Shown: positions 54,154 through 62,642 of the stretch, one piece after another | Numbering within the stretch: position 1 is the stretch's first letter | Layout of the letters: each line of letters opens with the position of its first letter | Assembly: GCF_900198195.1 (NCBI RefSeq) | Contig: NZ_LT899436.1 | Coordinates: forward strand, 1,827,001 to 1,891,000 | Source of the DNA: Tenacibaculum jejuense | Lineage (GTDB): Bacteria; Bacteroidota; Bacteroidia; Flavobacteriales; Flavobacteriaceae | Length of the DNA: 64,000 nt | Reading direction: 5' to 3' | Made by a program: the position numbers and the translations under genes | The notes under the pieces: model-generated | What the model saw: the letters and a program-made list of their open reading frames with translations, nothing else | The model's database searches: none | Told to the model about the DNA's origin: nothing

Positions 54154-55404
54154 ATGAAACATTGGAATGGTAAAGTGAAAGCAGGAGCATTGCAGTATGT
54201 ACTGGTTATTGCAATTATTATTTTCATTGTTTTATTTGCCTTTGTTCAATTAATAAATTTACAACAGAAGCTAGGTGTAAAGAAGAATTTATATCAAAAA
54301 GCAGTATTACAAGCAGACAATGGATTTCGTTATCTAGCATCAAAAAGTATAGAAAATAATACGATAAAAAAGGTTCAGTTTTCTGAAAATGATCAAGAAG
54401 AAGTCACTATAGAACAAAAGTATTGGGGGATTTTTGATGTTGCTAAAATCACTTCTAAAGTCAATAAAGAAACTATTAAAAAAGTAGCTTTAATTGGGAA
54501 TAGAATAAAGGATAAAAAAGCGCTTTATTTGGTAGAAAATAATGTGCCTTTAGTATTAGTAGGTCACACTAAAATAATCGGAAAATCATATCTTTCACAA
54601 CGTGGTGTTAAACCTGGAAATATTGCTGGAAATTCTTTTTATGGAAATACTTTAATTCAAGGAACTACCCAACAAAGCGAGACTAGTTTGCCTAAAAATA
54701 AACGTATAAAAGAGGTTTCTGAAAGATTTTCATTTTTAAATAAAATACAACCTAATTTTGAACTTAGAGAAGGCTTAAAAATAGTGCAATCGTTTTACAG
54801 TAAAACATTATCTTATCAAGATTATCTTACAATTAAACTAGAAGATATTTCATTGAAAGGGAATATAATAATAACTTCAAGTTCAAAGATAATTGTAAAG
54901 AAGACAGCAACTTTAGAAGATATAATTTTAATAGCACCAGAGGTAAAAATAGAATCTGGATTTCAAGGAAATATACAAGTTTTTGCCAATCAAAAAATAC
55001 AAGTTGAAGAAAGTGTAAAACTCCAATATCCATCTGCTTTGATATTAAATTACAAGAAAGAAAAAATAGAAAGTGAAGACGGAATTTTTATAAATAGCCG
55101 AAGTGACATAAGAGGAGTATTAGCTTTTTTAAAAAAGGATGATACTAAAATAAATTATCAACCTCAAATAAAATTAGACAGCCAAGTTCATATCACAGGT
55201 GAAGTTTATTGTGAAGGGAATTTAGAGCTTTTAGGGAATGTTTCAGGAGAAGTTTATGCCAAAAACTTTATAACAATTCAATTTGGAAGCAAATACATTA
55301 ATCATATTTATAATGGAAGTATTAATGCGAATAACTTAGTAAATCAATATGTTGGTTTAGGTTTACAATCCAATCAAAAATCTGTTGCAAAATGGCTGTA
55401 TTAA
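54154..55404 (+). CDS. GspK/PilX-like pseudopilin with bactofilin-like beta-helix tail
   Basis: 416 residues. The N-terminus (KVKAGALQYVLVIAIIIFIVLFAF) has the G/A-L hydrophobic core of a minor pseudopilin without Glu5, as in GspK/PilX. After a spacer, about residues 215-400 form a repetitive beta-rich region (ISLKGNIIITSSSKIIVKK, IILIAPEVKIESGFQGNIQ, VHITGEVYCEGNLELLGNVSGEVYAKN), similar to a bactofilin or polymer-forming beta-helix. The fusion is unusual. It overlaps the next gene by 13 bp. Confidence 0.65.
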   Translation: MKHWNGKVKAGALQYVLVIAIIIFIVLFAFVQLINLQQKLGVKKNLYQKAVLQADNGFRYLASKSIENNTIKKVQFSENDQEEVTIEQKYWGIFDVAKITSKVNKETIKKVALIGNRIKDKKALYLVENNVPLVLVGHTKIIGKSYLSQRGVKPGNIAGNSFYGNTLIQGTTQQSETSLPKNKRIKEVSERFSFLNKIQPNFELREGLKIVQSFYSKTLSYQDYLTIKLEDISLKGNIIITSSSKIIVKKTATLEDIILIAPEVKIESGFQGNIQVFANQKIQVEESVKLQYPSALILNYKKEKIESEDGIFINSRSDIRGVLAFLKKDDTKINYQPQIKLDSQVHITGEVYCEGNLELLGNVSGEVYAKNFITIQFGSKYINHIYNGSINANNLVNQYVGLGLQSNQKSVAKWLY

Positions 55405-55733
55405 AAAAAATTAGAGCTTCTTCTTTAAACGAAGTACTTGTAGCCACAATAATTATAATTTTGGTATTTGGTATCGCTATGGCTATACTCACAAATCTAA
55501 TGCGAGGTTTAGCAATGAAAGAAACTCATGAACAACATACAGTATTAAATGAGTTGGTATATCAATACGAAAATGATAAAGTAAAAGTTCCGTACAATTC
55601 AAGTGATGGTAAATTCAGTTATGCTGTTTTTTTAGAGAATGAAAATGGTATGAATTGGTTAAATTTTGAAATTACTTCAAAAAGAACAAATAAGGTTGTA
55701 GTCAAAAAAATTATAGTAAATGAAAAAGATTAA
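55392..55733 (+). CDS. Minor pseudopilin (GspI-like)
   Basis: 113 residues. Short basic leader followed by RASSLNEVLVATIIIILVFGIAMAIL: Ala at -1 of the predicted cut, then a type IV pilin-like helix with Glu at position 5 (SSLNE). The globular part is small. Overlaps both neighbours, so strictly cotranslated. GspI-like is assigned by size and order only. Confidence 0.75.
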   Translation: MAVLKKIRASSLNEVLVATIIIILVFGIAMAILTNLMRGLAMKETHEQHTVLNELVYQYENDKVKVPYNSSDGKFSYAVFLENENGMNWLNFEITSKRTNKVVVKKIIVNEKD

Positions 55734-56169
55734 TGCTTTTACGCTTACAGAATTAATTGTGGTAATGGTAATATCTACCATAGTAATATCATTGGCATTT
55801 ACAGCTTTATCTATGGTAAGAAGACAAATTAGAAGTATAGAAAAACGCCTTTATCTAAAAGAAGAATTAACACAATTTGAAAAAGTACTTACCAAAGATT
55901 TTAATACGTATCGTAAAATAGAAAAACAAAACTCATTTTTAAGTTTTAAAAATGCTTTAGATTCTGTCACATATAAATTAGAAGAAAATTATGTGTTACG
56001 AGATAAAGACTCTTTTTTATTAAGCTTGAAGAATACAAGTCTATTTTTAGATGGAATTCAAGTAAAAAATGGAGTTGTAGATGCAATACGTTTTGAAATA
56101 GAAGAATTAAAGAATAGACCTACATTTGTTTTCTCAAAAAAAGATGCTACTTTTTATCTAAATCAATAA
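55720..56169 (+). CDS. Minor pseudopilin (GspJ-like)
   Basis: 149 residues. Prepilin N-terminus INAFTLTELIVVMVIST, with Ala at -1 and Glu5. The C-terminal part is a small domain with coiled-coil character near the helix (RRQIRSIEKRLYLKEELTQ). It overlaps the preceding gene by 14 bp and precedes gspF by 3 bp. Confidence 0.8.
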   Translation: MKKINAFTLTELIVVMVISTIVISLAFTALSMVRRQIRSIEKRLYLKEELTQFEKVLTKDFNTYRKIEKQNSFLSFKNALDSVTYKLEENYVLRDKDSFLLSLKNTSLFLDGIQVKNGVVDAIRFEIEELKNRPTFVFSKKDATFYLNQ

Positions 56170-56172
56170 ACT

Positions 56173-57300
56173 ATGGGATTCGAAATTAATAAAGCTAAAC
56201 AAAACCAAAAGGAAAGTAGTTTTGATATTGATAGTCTTTTAAAAAAGGAGATTACATTATTTGGAAATGCATTTTCAAATAAAAAAAGGGAAGCTTTTTA
56301 CACCGAACTCTATGTATTACTTCAAGCTGGTTTAGAGTTAAAAGATGCCTTAGATTTAATAGCTAAAGAACAAAAAAAAGAATTGGATATCAATCTATTT
56401 CAAAACATTATAGATGATTTAATTAGAGGGAAAAACTTTTCTGATGCATTACGAGCTAGAAAGGTTTTTTCAGATTACGAATTCTATTCAGTACAAATAG
56501 GTGAAAAAACAGGAACTTTACAAAAGGTAATTGAAGAATTAAGCATTTTTTATAAGCAAAGAAATGAACAACGTAGAAATGTAATCAATGCACTTTCTTA
56601 TCCTTTAATTATACTTTTTACAGCTTTTTTTGCAGTTGTATTCATGATGCAATTTGTTGTACCAATGTTTGCTGATATTTTTAAACAGAATAAGGTAGAG
56701 TTACCATGGATTACAAGTAAAATAATTAGTGCTTCAAATTTCTTTAGAGATTATTATTGGATTCTATTAATCTTATTATTAGGTTTTCTAATTTTCCGTA
56801 GGGCATTTTCAAAAAAAACATGGTATAAGAAAATGTCCTCTCTTATGGTATTAAAAACGCCATTTGTAGGAGAATTTTTCAGGAAAGTGAAAATAGCTCA
56901 ATTCACACAGGCTATAACATTATTAATAGGTGCTAAAGTTCCTTTATTAAATGGAATTCAACTGACTCAAAAAATGATTACTTTTTATCCTTTACAACAA
57001 GCTTTGAAAACAATAGAGAAAGATATTTTATTGGGTAAATCTTTATCAGAAAGTATTAGTAATCATAACATATTTGACAGTAAAATGGGAGCTTTAATTA
57101 AAGTTGCTGAAGAAACAAACCAAAACCATGTGATTTTTCAACGACTTACAGAACAATATACCAAAGATATTGAGTATCGATCTAAAATGCTTAGTTCTGT
57201 TTTAGAGCCAGTAATTATTTTATTTTTAGGCGTAATTATTGCTACGATATTAATCGCAATGTATATTCCTATGTTTAATTTAAGTACGGTAATAGGTTAA
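56173..57300 (+). CDS. gspF: GspF/PilC-family inner-membrane platform protein
   Basis: 375 residues with the two tandem GspF domains (about 45-165 and 245-370: FYTELYVLLQAGLELKDALDLI and FTQAITLLIGAKVPLLNGIQL) and three membrane helices (about 140-165, 190-215 and 345-370). It anchors the ATPase and pseudopilus base. Its 3' end overlaps the converging pseudopilin gene by 4 bp. Confidence 0.93.
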   Translation: MGFEINKAKQNQKESSFDIDSLLKKEITLFGNAFSNKKREAFYTELYVLLQAGLELKDALDLIAKEQKKELDINLFQNIIDDLIRGKNFSDALRARKVFSDYEFYSVQIGEKTGTLQKVIEELSIFYKQRNEQRRNVINALSYPLIILFTAFFAVVFMMQFVVPMFADIFKQNKVELPWITSKIISASNFFRDYYWILLILLLGFLIFRRAFSKKTWYKKMSSLMVLKTPFVGEFFRKVKIAQFTQAITLLIGAKVPLLNGIQLTQKMITFYPLQQALKTIEKDILLGKSLSESISNHNIFDSKMGALIKVAEETNQNHVIFQRLTEQYTKDIEYRSKMLSSVLEPVIILFLGVIIATILIAMYIPMFNLSTVIG

Positions 57301-57710
57301 TCTCTAACTATTTCTTTTAAGTTTTTATTTTGGTCTATTTCCCATACGTTTTTTACACCATCACCGTCAAAATCTTCAATAGCAGTAGCTCTAGCTTTAA
57401 ATGAATTTTTAGATGCTTCAATAATCTCATAACTATAATATACATTATTCCCTGAACCATTCGCGTTAGGAGCTTCAAAATCTATATCATTAAAATTATT
57501 AGAGTATTTAGAATTGATATAATAGTAGTCTTTTTGTAACCCATGTAAATGTGTAAGTTGAATTTTAGCTTCCATACTCTTAGACTTAGTAACTTGTTTC
57601 ATTAAATTAGGAAGAGCAATTAAAACTAGTATTCCAACAATAACCATAACAACTAATAATTCCTGTAGGTTAAAAGCATCAGTTTTCTTCTTTAAAAATT
57701 TCAATTTCAT
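57297..57710 (-). CDS. Major pseudopilin (GspG-like), opposite strand
   Basis: 137 residues. Prepilin N-terminus TDAFNLQELLVVMVIVGILVLIALPNL: Ala -1, Glu5 and the full pilin helix, followed by HGLQKDYYYINSKYSNNFNDI and a DFDGDGVKNVWEID end which resembles a calcium-binding loop, as in GspG. It lies within the cluster but on the minus strand, with its own promoter box (TAATTTTG at 57737-57744). Separate control fits a major subunit needed in excess. Confidence 0.85.
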   Translation of the reverse strand: MKLKFLKKKTDAFNLQELLVVMVIVGILVLIALPNLMKQVTKSKSMEAKIQLTHLHGLQKDYYYINSKYSNNFNDIDFEAPNANGSGNNVYYSYEIIEASKNSFKARATAIEDFDGDGVKNVWEIDQNKNLKEIVRD

Positions 57711-57736
57711 ATCAATACCATTATATTTTACAAATA

Positions 57737-57744
57737 CAAAATTA
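57737..57744 (-). promoter_or_regulatory. -7 promoter box of the GspG-like gene
   Basis: TAATTTTG on the minus strand, 26 bp before the ATG. Confidence 0.45.
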
Positions 57745-57793
57745 TAAAAAAGAAATTATTTTATACTTTTATACCCGATTTAATAAAGACCTT

Positions 57794-58147
57794 ATGAAAA
57801 AGATAGTAGTATTAATTATATTTTCGATAACATTGCTAAGTTGCGAAGCAATTTTTGTTGAAAATATTAGTGATAAAATAGTACAAGTTTTGGCCCCCAA
57901 AACAGGTAACGAACTAGATAAAGGACCTGTTGTTTTCTCTTGGGAAGAGTTAGAAGGTGCAGATGAATATCACTTAAAAATTGCAACACCTAATTTTTTA
58001 AATGCAAATCAAATAGTGTTAGATACAATTATTACAAGAAGATCATTTAGCGAAGATTTAACGACTGGAGATTATGAATGGTCTGTAATAGGAAAAAATT
58101 CTGAGTACGAAACTTTAGAGGAAATTAATATATTAACTATAAGATAA
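57794..58147 (+). CDS. Small lipoprotein with Ig/FN3-like fold
   Basis: 117 residues. Lipobox LLSC (Cys about 17). The mature part looks like a fibronectin-type domain (PVVFSWEELEGADEYHLKIATP, GDYEWSVIGKNSEYE). Located just before gspD and ending on the base preceding its start; it could act as a pilotin-like partner of the secretin, which is inference from position only. Confidence 0.7.
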   Translation: MKKIVVLIIFSITLLSCEAIFVENISDKIVQVLAPKTGNELDKGPVVFSWEELEGADEYHLKIATPNFLNANQIVLDTIITRRSFSEDLTTGDYEWSVIGKNSEYETLEEINILTIR

Positions 58148-60313
58148 TTGAAGTTGAAAAGGAGTATAGTTTTTATTCTATTAACTTTAATACACATATC
58201 ATTTTTTGCACAGGTTAAAGATGATAGAATTAAAGTATTAGAGAGGAAGTTAGATAGTTTAACAAGAGTAATACCGGCATTAGCAGAAACAGTAGATTAT
58301 AATATTAATGATGTAGACTTACCTACATTGTTAAATACTATAGCAGAAAAAAAGAAAGTAAATTTTAGTATTAGTACAAAGTTAAGTAATTACAGAGTAT
58401 CGAATAACTTTGTAAACGTAACTATAAAAGATGTTTTACTGCATTTATGTAGTGAATATTCACTTACTTTTGATGCAATTGGTAATATTATTTCGATTCG
58501 AAAGTTTGAAAAAAAAGTAGTTATAAAAAAGCGAGTAATTCCAATAGAATATGATTTAAATAGTAATTTGTTTTCTATTGACTTAAAAAATGATAGTTTA
58601 TCAACTGCATTAAGAAGAATTACGGAAGTTACAGGTAAAAATATGTTGTATGGTATTGGTTCTGGATCAAAAAAAATAACAGCATACATAAAAAATAAAC
58701 CTCTAGAAGGAGCCATTGATAAAATAGCCTACACAAATAATTTAACTGTTACAAAAACCAAAGATGGCTATTATTTATTTGAATCTTTGGAAACAGCTCA
58801 AGTAAATAGCTCAACTAGAAATGGAAAAAATCAACAACAAATTCAAAGACCAACACGATATAGAAGTTCAAACTTTTATTTCAAGGTTAAAGATTCTATA
58901 AAACAAATTCTAGAAGTCGATTTTGATAATACAGATGTTGGTTCTATAATTAAAGACATCGGGCTTCAATTAAATATTGATATGTATACAGATACGGCTT
59001 TATCAGGTTTATCTAAAGTTACATTTAAAGCCAAAGAAATAACATACGATCAATTATTAACTAGAATACTTGAAGATAATAGCACATTAACTTTCAAGAA
59101 GGAGAACAATATTTATTATTTTTCAGGAAGTAAGAAAGAAGCTATTAAAAGCTATGTTACAATTCCTTTAATGCATCGTTCTATAGAAATTATGACTACT
59201 CCTTCTACCAACAGAAATAACAATAATAATTTCAATTCGTTTTCGGGTTCTGGTAATATCGGAGGTTTCGGGAATCAAGGAGGCATTATAAACGGAAATA
59301 ATTCTTTTAATTCTCCAAATTCGTTTAACAATAGAAATACAGTTTCCCAAGGCTTTAATCAGAATAGGAGGCAGGTGAATCAAAGGAGTCAGGCACCTTT
59401 TTCCGATTACAATAATAAAGTAGAGGCATTATTAAATATAGTTCCTAAAGGACTATTAACAGATTTAGATATTAAAGTTGATACTGAACTCAATAGTTTT
59501 ATTGTAGCTGGAGATACCCAAAAAATTGACAAGTTTCGAAAGTTTATAAAAAAAATAGATAAACCTATTCCTGTAATTCTTATTGAAGTAATGATATTAG
59601 AGGTCAACAAAACATCTACAGTAGATACTGGAGTTGAGTTTGGTTTAGGAGACGCACCTGTGAATAGTAGTGGTAAGTTATTTCCTTCTTCAGAATTTAC
59701 TTTAGGAGCAAATACTTTAAATAAAATTATAGGAGGTTTTAATGGTTTTGGTTCTTTAAATGTTGGTAGAGTAGTACCAAATTTTTATGCTAAAATTCAA
59801 GCAATGGAAACTAACGGTAACATAAAAATAAGATCAACTCCTAAATTAGCTACCTTAAATGGTCATGAGGCAGTTTTATCTAATGGTGCAAGATCTTACT
59901 ATGCTGTAGTAAGAAGAGATATTATTGGTACACAAAATCCGCAAACTACAGAGATTAGAAATTATGTTCCTATAGATGCAGATTTATCTATTTCTATAAG
60001 ACCCATGGTAGCAGGAGATAAACAAATTACTTTAAGTATTAATGTACTTCAGTCTAGTTTTAATGAAAGTGATAGAATAGATGATGAAGCACCTCCGGGT
60101 ATAAATTCAAGAGAATTTACTTCTATTGTCAGAGTAAAAGATCAAGATATTGTTATTCTAGGCGGTTTAGAAGAAAATTTGAAGAACGATTCTGGTTCTG
60201 GTGTTCCTTTTTTAGCTAGAATTCCTGTAATAAAATGGCTTTTCAGTAAAAAAACAAGAATCGATTCCAAGAAAAAGTTATCGGTATTAATTAAACCTAC
60301 TATAATAAAGTAA
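58148..60313 (+). CDS. gspD: Secretin GspD/PilQ-like outer-membrane channel
   Basis: 721 residues, TTG start, signal peptide (SFFAQ, about 22). STN and N-domains (VDLPTLLNTIAEKKKVNFSI, VGSIIKDIGLQLNIDMYTD), then an Asn/Ser/Gly-rich low-complexity insertion (about 355-420) and a secretin domain: PVILIEVMILEVNKTS, GGFNGFGSLNVG, ATLNGHEAVLSNG, VILGGLEENLKNDSGSGVPFLARIPVIKWLF and LSVLIKPTII. It should form the outer-membrane pore. The TTG is directly after the stop of the lipoprotein gene. Confidence 0.92.
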   Translation: MKLKRSIVFILLTLIHISFFAQVKDDRIKVLERKLDSLTRVIPALAETVDYNINDVDLPTLLNTIAEKKKVNFSISTKLSNYRVSNNFVNVTIKDVLLHLCSEYSLTFDAIGNIISIRKFEKKVVIKKRVIPIEYDLNSNLFSIDLKNDSLSTALRRITEVTGKNMLYGIGSGSKKITAYIKNKPLEGAIDKIAYTNNLTVTKTKDGYYLFESLETAQVNSSTRNGKNQQQIQRPTRYRSSNFYFKVKDSIKQILEVDFDNTDVGSIIKDIGLQLNIDMYTDTALSGLSKVTFKAKEITYDQLLTRILEDNSTLTFKKENNIYYFSGSKKEAIKSYVTIPLMHRSIEIMTTPSTNRNNNNNFNSFSGSGNIGGFGNQGGIINGNNSFNSPNSFNNRNTVSQGFNQNRRQVNQRSQAPFSDYNNKVEALLNIVPKGLLTDLDIKVDTELNSFIVAGDTQKIDKFRKFIKKIDKPIPVILIEVMILEVNKTSTVDTGVEFGLGDAPVNSSGKLFPSSEFTLGANTLNKIIGGFNGFGSLNVGRVVPNFYAKIQAMETNGNIKIRSTPKLATLNGHEAVLSNGARSYYAVVRRDIIGTQNPQTTEIRNYVPIDADLSISIRPMVAGDKQITLSINVLQSSFNESDRIDDEAPPGINSREFTSIVRVKDQDIVILGGLEENLKNDSGSGVPFLARIPVIKWLFSKKTRIDSKKKLSVLIKPTIIK

Positions 60314-60315
60314 CG

Positions 60316-61494
60316 ATGAAAGATCGTTTGTTTTTTGGAAATATATTATCTGCGGTTGAATATTCTTTTGATTCGGATGGGAATGAAATTTATATTCATT
60401 TGCAGCTAGAAAAGAAAAAGCAAAAGTTAGAAATAAAAGATTCAAGACGTTTTTTTAATCAAGATGAACTGTTACAATTTTTAAAAGAATCTAGTATCCG
60501 TCACACGATACTTGTTTTAAATAATAAGCAAGTTTTATCTAAATCGATCGAAACAAAAAACGAGCTTGAAGAAATTATTTTTAAAAGGGCTTTTCCATCT
60601 TTACCTTCCAAAGAATTTTACAAAAGGATACTTCCTACAAATACAGGAACATATTTGTCTGTTGTGCGTGAAAGTTATGTAGCTTCAGTAATTAAAGAGT
60701 TTGCGAATATCAATATAAATGTTTTAGATGTACTATTAGGTAATACAGCTTTCAGTTCCTTAGTTTCTATTATTGAAAATGGAGAAATATCAACTTCAAA
60801 TACTAAACTTACATTAGCAAATAGTGCTGTAACTTCAGTTGCTACTAAAAAGTTTACTAATGAAGATTACAAAATCAATGGATTACAAATTAATAATCAA
60901 TACATATTAAGTTTAAGTGCCATAGTATATTTCTATCTAAATAAAGAAGTTAGTTATAAACAAGAATATTTTACAGCATATTTAGAAAAGAAGAAATTTA
61001 ATTTAGGCTATAAAATAATTTTAGGAATCATTTTCTTTTTGGTACTATTGAACTTTATTTATTTCAATAATTACAATACAGAAGTAAACAGATTAACGCA
61101 ACAACTAGAAATTAAAAAAGATGGTAAGCGTAAGTTAATCGATCTAAAATCTAATGTTAAAAAGAAGAGGAAGTTACTTTCAGAATTACAAAACTCTTCT
61201 GCATTTTCTGTGGCCAAATATTCAGATCAAATTGTTAGTGAAATACCAAAATCAATACTTTTAAGCGAATTAATATATCAACCTTTAAATAGAGTATTAA
61301 AAAAAGGAAAAGAAACAAGCTTCAAAATAAAAGAGATTGAAGTTAAAGGAGTATTCAATAATTATATAGAGTTTACAAGTTGGATAGATAATCTTGAAAA
61401 GAAAGACTGGGTAAAACAATTATTAGAATTAACGACAGAGAAAGCCAAAAGAAAAAAGAATTCTAATTTTCATATTTTAATTCTAATTGAGTAA
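60316..61494 (+). CDS. GspL/PilM-PilN-like assembly protein
   Basis: 392 residues: an N-terminal cytoplasmic actin-like (ASKHA-type) region of about 230 residues, one membrane helix (about 232-250), a coiled-coil stretch (about 255-295) and a PilN/GspL-like C-terminal ferredoxin-type domain (IPKSILLSELIYQP, FKIKEIEVKGVFNNYIEFTSWIDNLEK). It would link the ATPase to the envelope. Identified by layout and position; sequence similarity to E. coli-type GspL is weak. Confidence 0.7.
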   Translation: MKDRLFFGNILSAVEYSFDSDGNEIYIHLQLEKKKQKLEIKDSRRFFNQDELLQFLKESSIRHTILVLNNKQVLSKSIETKNELEEIIFKRAFPSLPSKEFYKRILPTNTGTYLSVVRESYVASVIKEFANININVLDVLLGNTAFSSLVSIIENGEISTSNTKLTLANSAVTSVATKKFTNEDYKINGLQINNQYILSLSAIVYFYLNKEVSYKQEYFTAYLEKKKFNLGYKIILGIIFFLVLLNFIYFNNYNTEVNRLTQQLEIKKDGKRKLIDLKSNVKKKRKLLSELQNSSAFSVAKYSDQIVSEIPKSILLSELIYQPLNRVLKKGKETSFKIKEIEVKGVFNNYIEFTSWIDNLEKKDWVKQLLELTTEKAKRKKNSNFHILILIE

Positions 61495-62012
61495 TGAGTT
61501 TTAAAAAGAAAAACATACTACTGTTAATTGGTTTTGTAATTTCCTTACCATTATTATATATACTTAGTTTTAGTAATACATTAGAACTTAAAGAAAAATA
61601 TAATAACTTAAAAAAAGAAAAACAATCTGCCGATAACATTAGCGCAAATTTATTAGGTTTAAAACAAGAGGAAAAGTATATAGATTCTATACTTAAAAGT
61701 GAAAATGTTCTATTGAACAATTCATTTCAACAAATCTTGTTAAAAAAGATAAATTTCTACAGAGAGCTACACGCTGTTGAAATTGTAACATTTAAAAATT
61801 ATACAGAAGTAATAGATAACGGTATTAAATGCCAAATCTATCCAATTACTATCAGAGGCGATTATAATTCATTATTACAATTTTTAAACTATTTCGAAAA
61901 GGAAGGATTGGGAGAAATTAAATCTTATAGTTTTTTAAGAAAGAAAGATTATGCAAAGAGAAAAGAATATTTAAACTTAGAAATTTTATTTAAAAGAGTT
62001 CTTTCTGAATAG
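61494..62012 (+). CDS. GspM/PilO-like assembly protein
   Basis: 172 residues: one N-terminal membrane helix (about 8-24), a coiled coil (about 28-65) and a C-terminal domain with GDYNSLLQFLNYFEKEGLGEIKSYSFLRK, a PilO-like pattern. Starts on the stop codon of the previous gene (TAATG), so it is cotranslated with the GspL-like protein, as in known T2SS/T4P operons. Last gene of the cluster. Confidence 0.7.
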   Translation: MSFKKKNILLLIGFVISLPLLYILSFSNTLELKEKYNNLKKEKQSADNISANLLGLKQEEKYIDSILKSENVLLNNSFQQILLKKINFYRELHAVEIVTFKNYTEVIDNGIKCQIYPITIRGDYNSLLQFLNYFEKEGLGEIKSYSFLRKKDYAKRKEYLNLEILFKRVLSE

Positions 62013-62642
62013 TACTTATATTTATTGTGTATAATAACTTTAATCTCGAAATATTTTTTAATACACTTTTAGTACCCAAAAGTACCAAGACTGATAATTT
62101 AAGAGGATTTAATCTTAGATAATATTAACATTTTTAATTTTCCCAATAGAAAAACAAATATCATATACAAGACAAATGTTAACGTTGTGTTATATTGATA
62201 AAAATTATTCTCCTGTAGAAGTTGTAATCACTAAATTTTTTGATTCAGAACTACTTTTTTTTGTAAAAAAAATAGTTTATGTGTTAATAATTGTTAAAAG
62301 TTTTTATATTTATACTGTTGTTAAACCTCATTTAAGAATAACAACTTAACCAAACATTTCGAATTTCTAACTACTGTTATTTATAATAATCAGTATAAAG
62401 TATAATAACGTATATGAATTAAATTACGCTCTAGTTCAAATCACATAATACAAAGATTTAGAAATTCACATGTAAGTTTCCCCGAGCCAGCCAATTTCTT
62501 CTAATCTAAATTTAGCATTCTAAAGAAGCATTTAGTAACGGTTTTTTTTGTAGTGTTTGTATTCTGGTAAAGTAATTTTACAACTCATCTTCGTTTTTAT
62601 CCTTTTAAATAGTTTTTAACTAACCTAAATAAGTCATTTTTT
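62013..62642. other. Intergenic region, 630 bp
   Basis: Non-coding by eye on both strands, AT-rich, between the secretion operon and a large secreted protein. It must contain the promoter and possibly a long leader for that protein. I see no terminator stem or known riboswitch in it. Confidence 0.5.
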
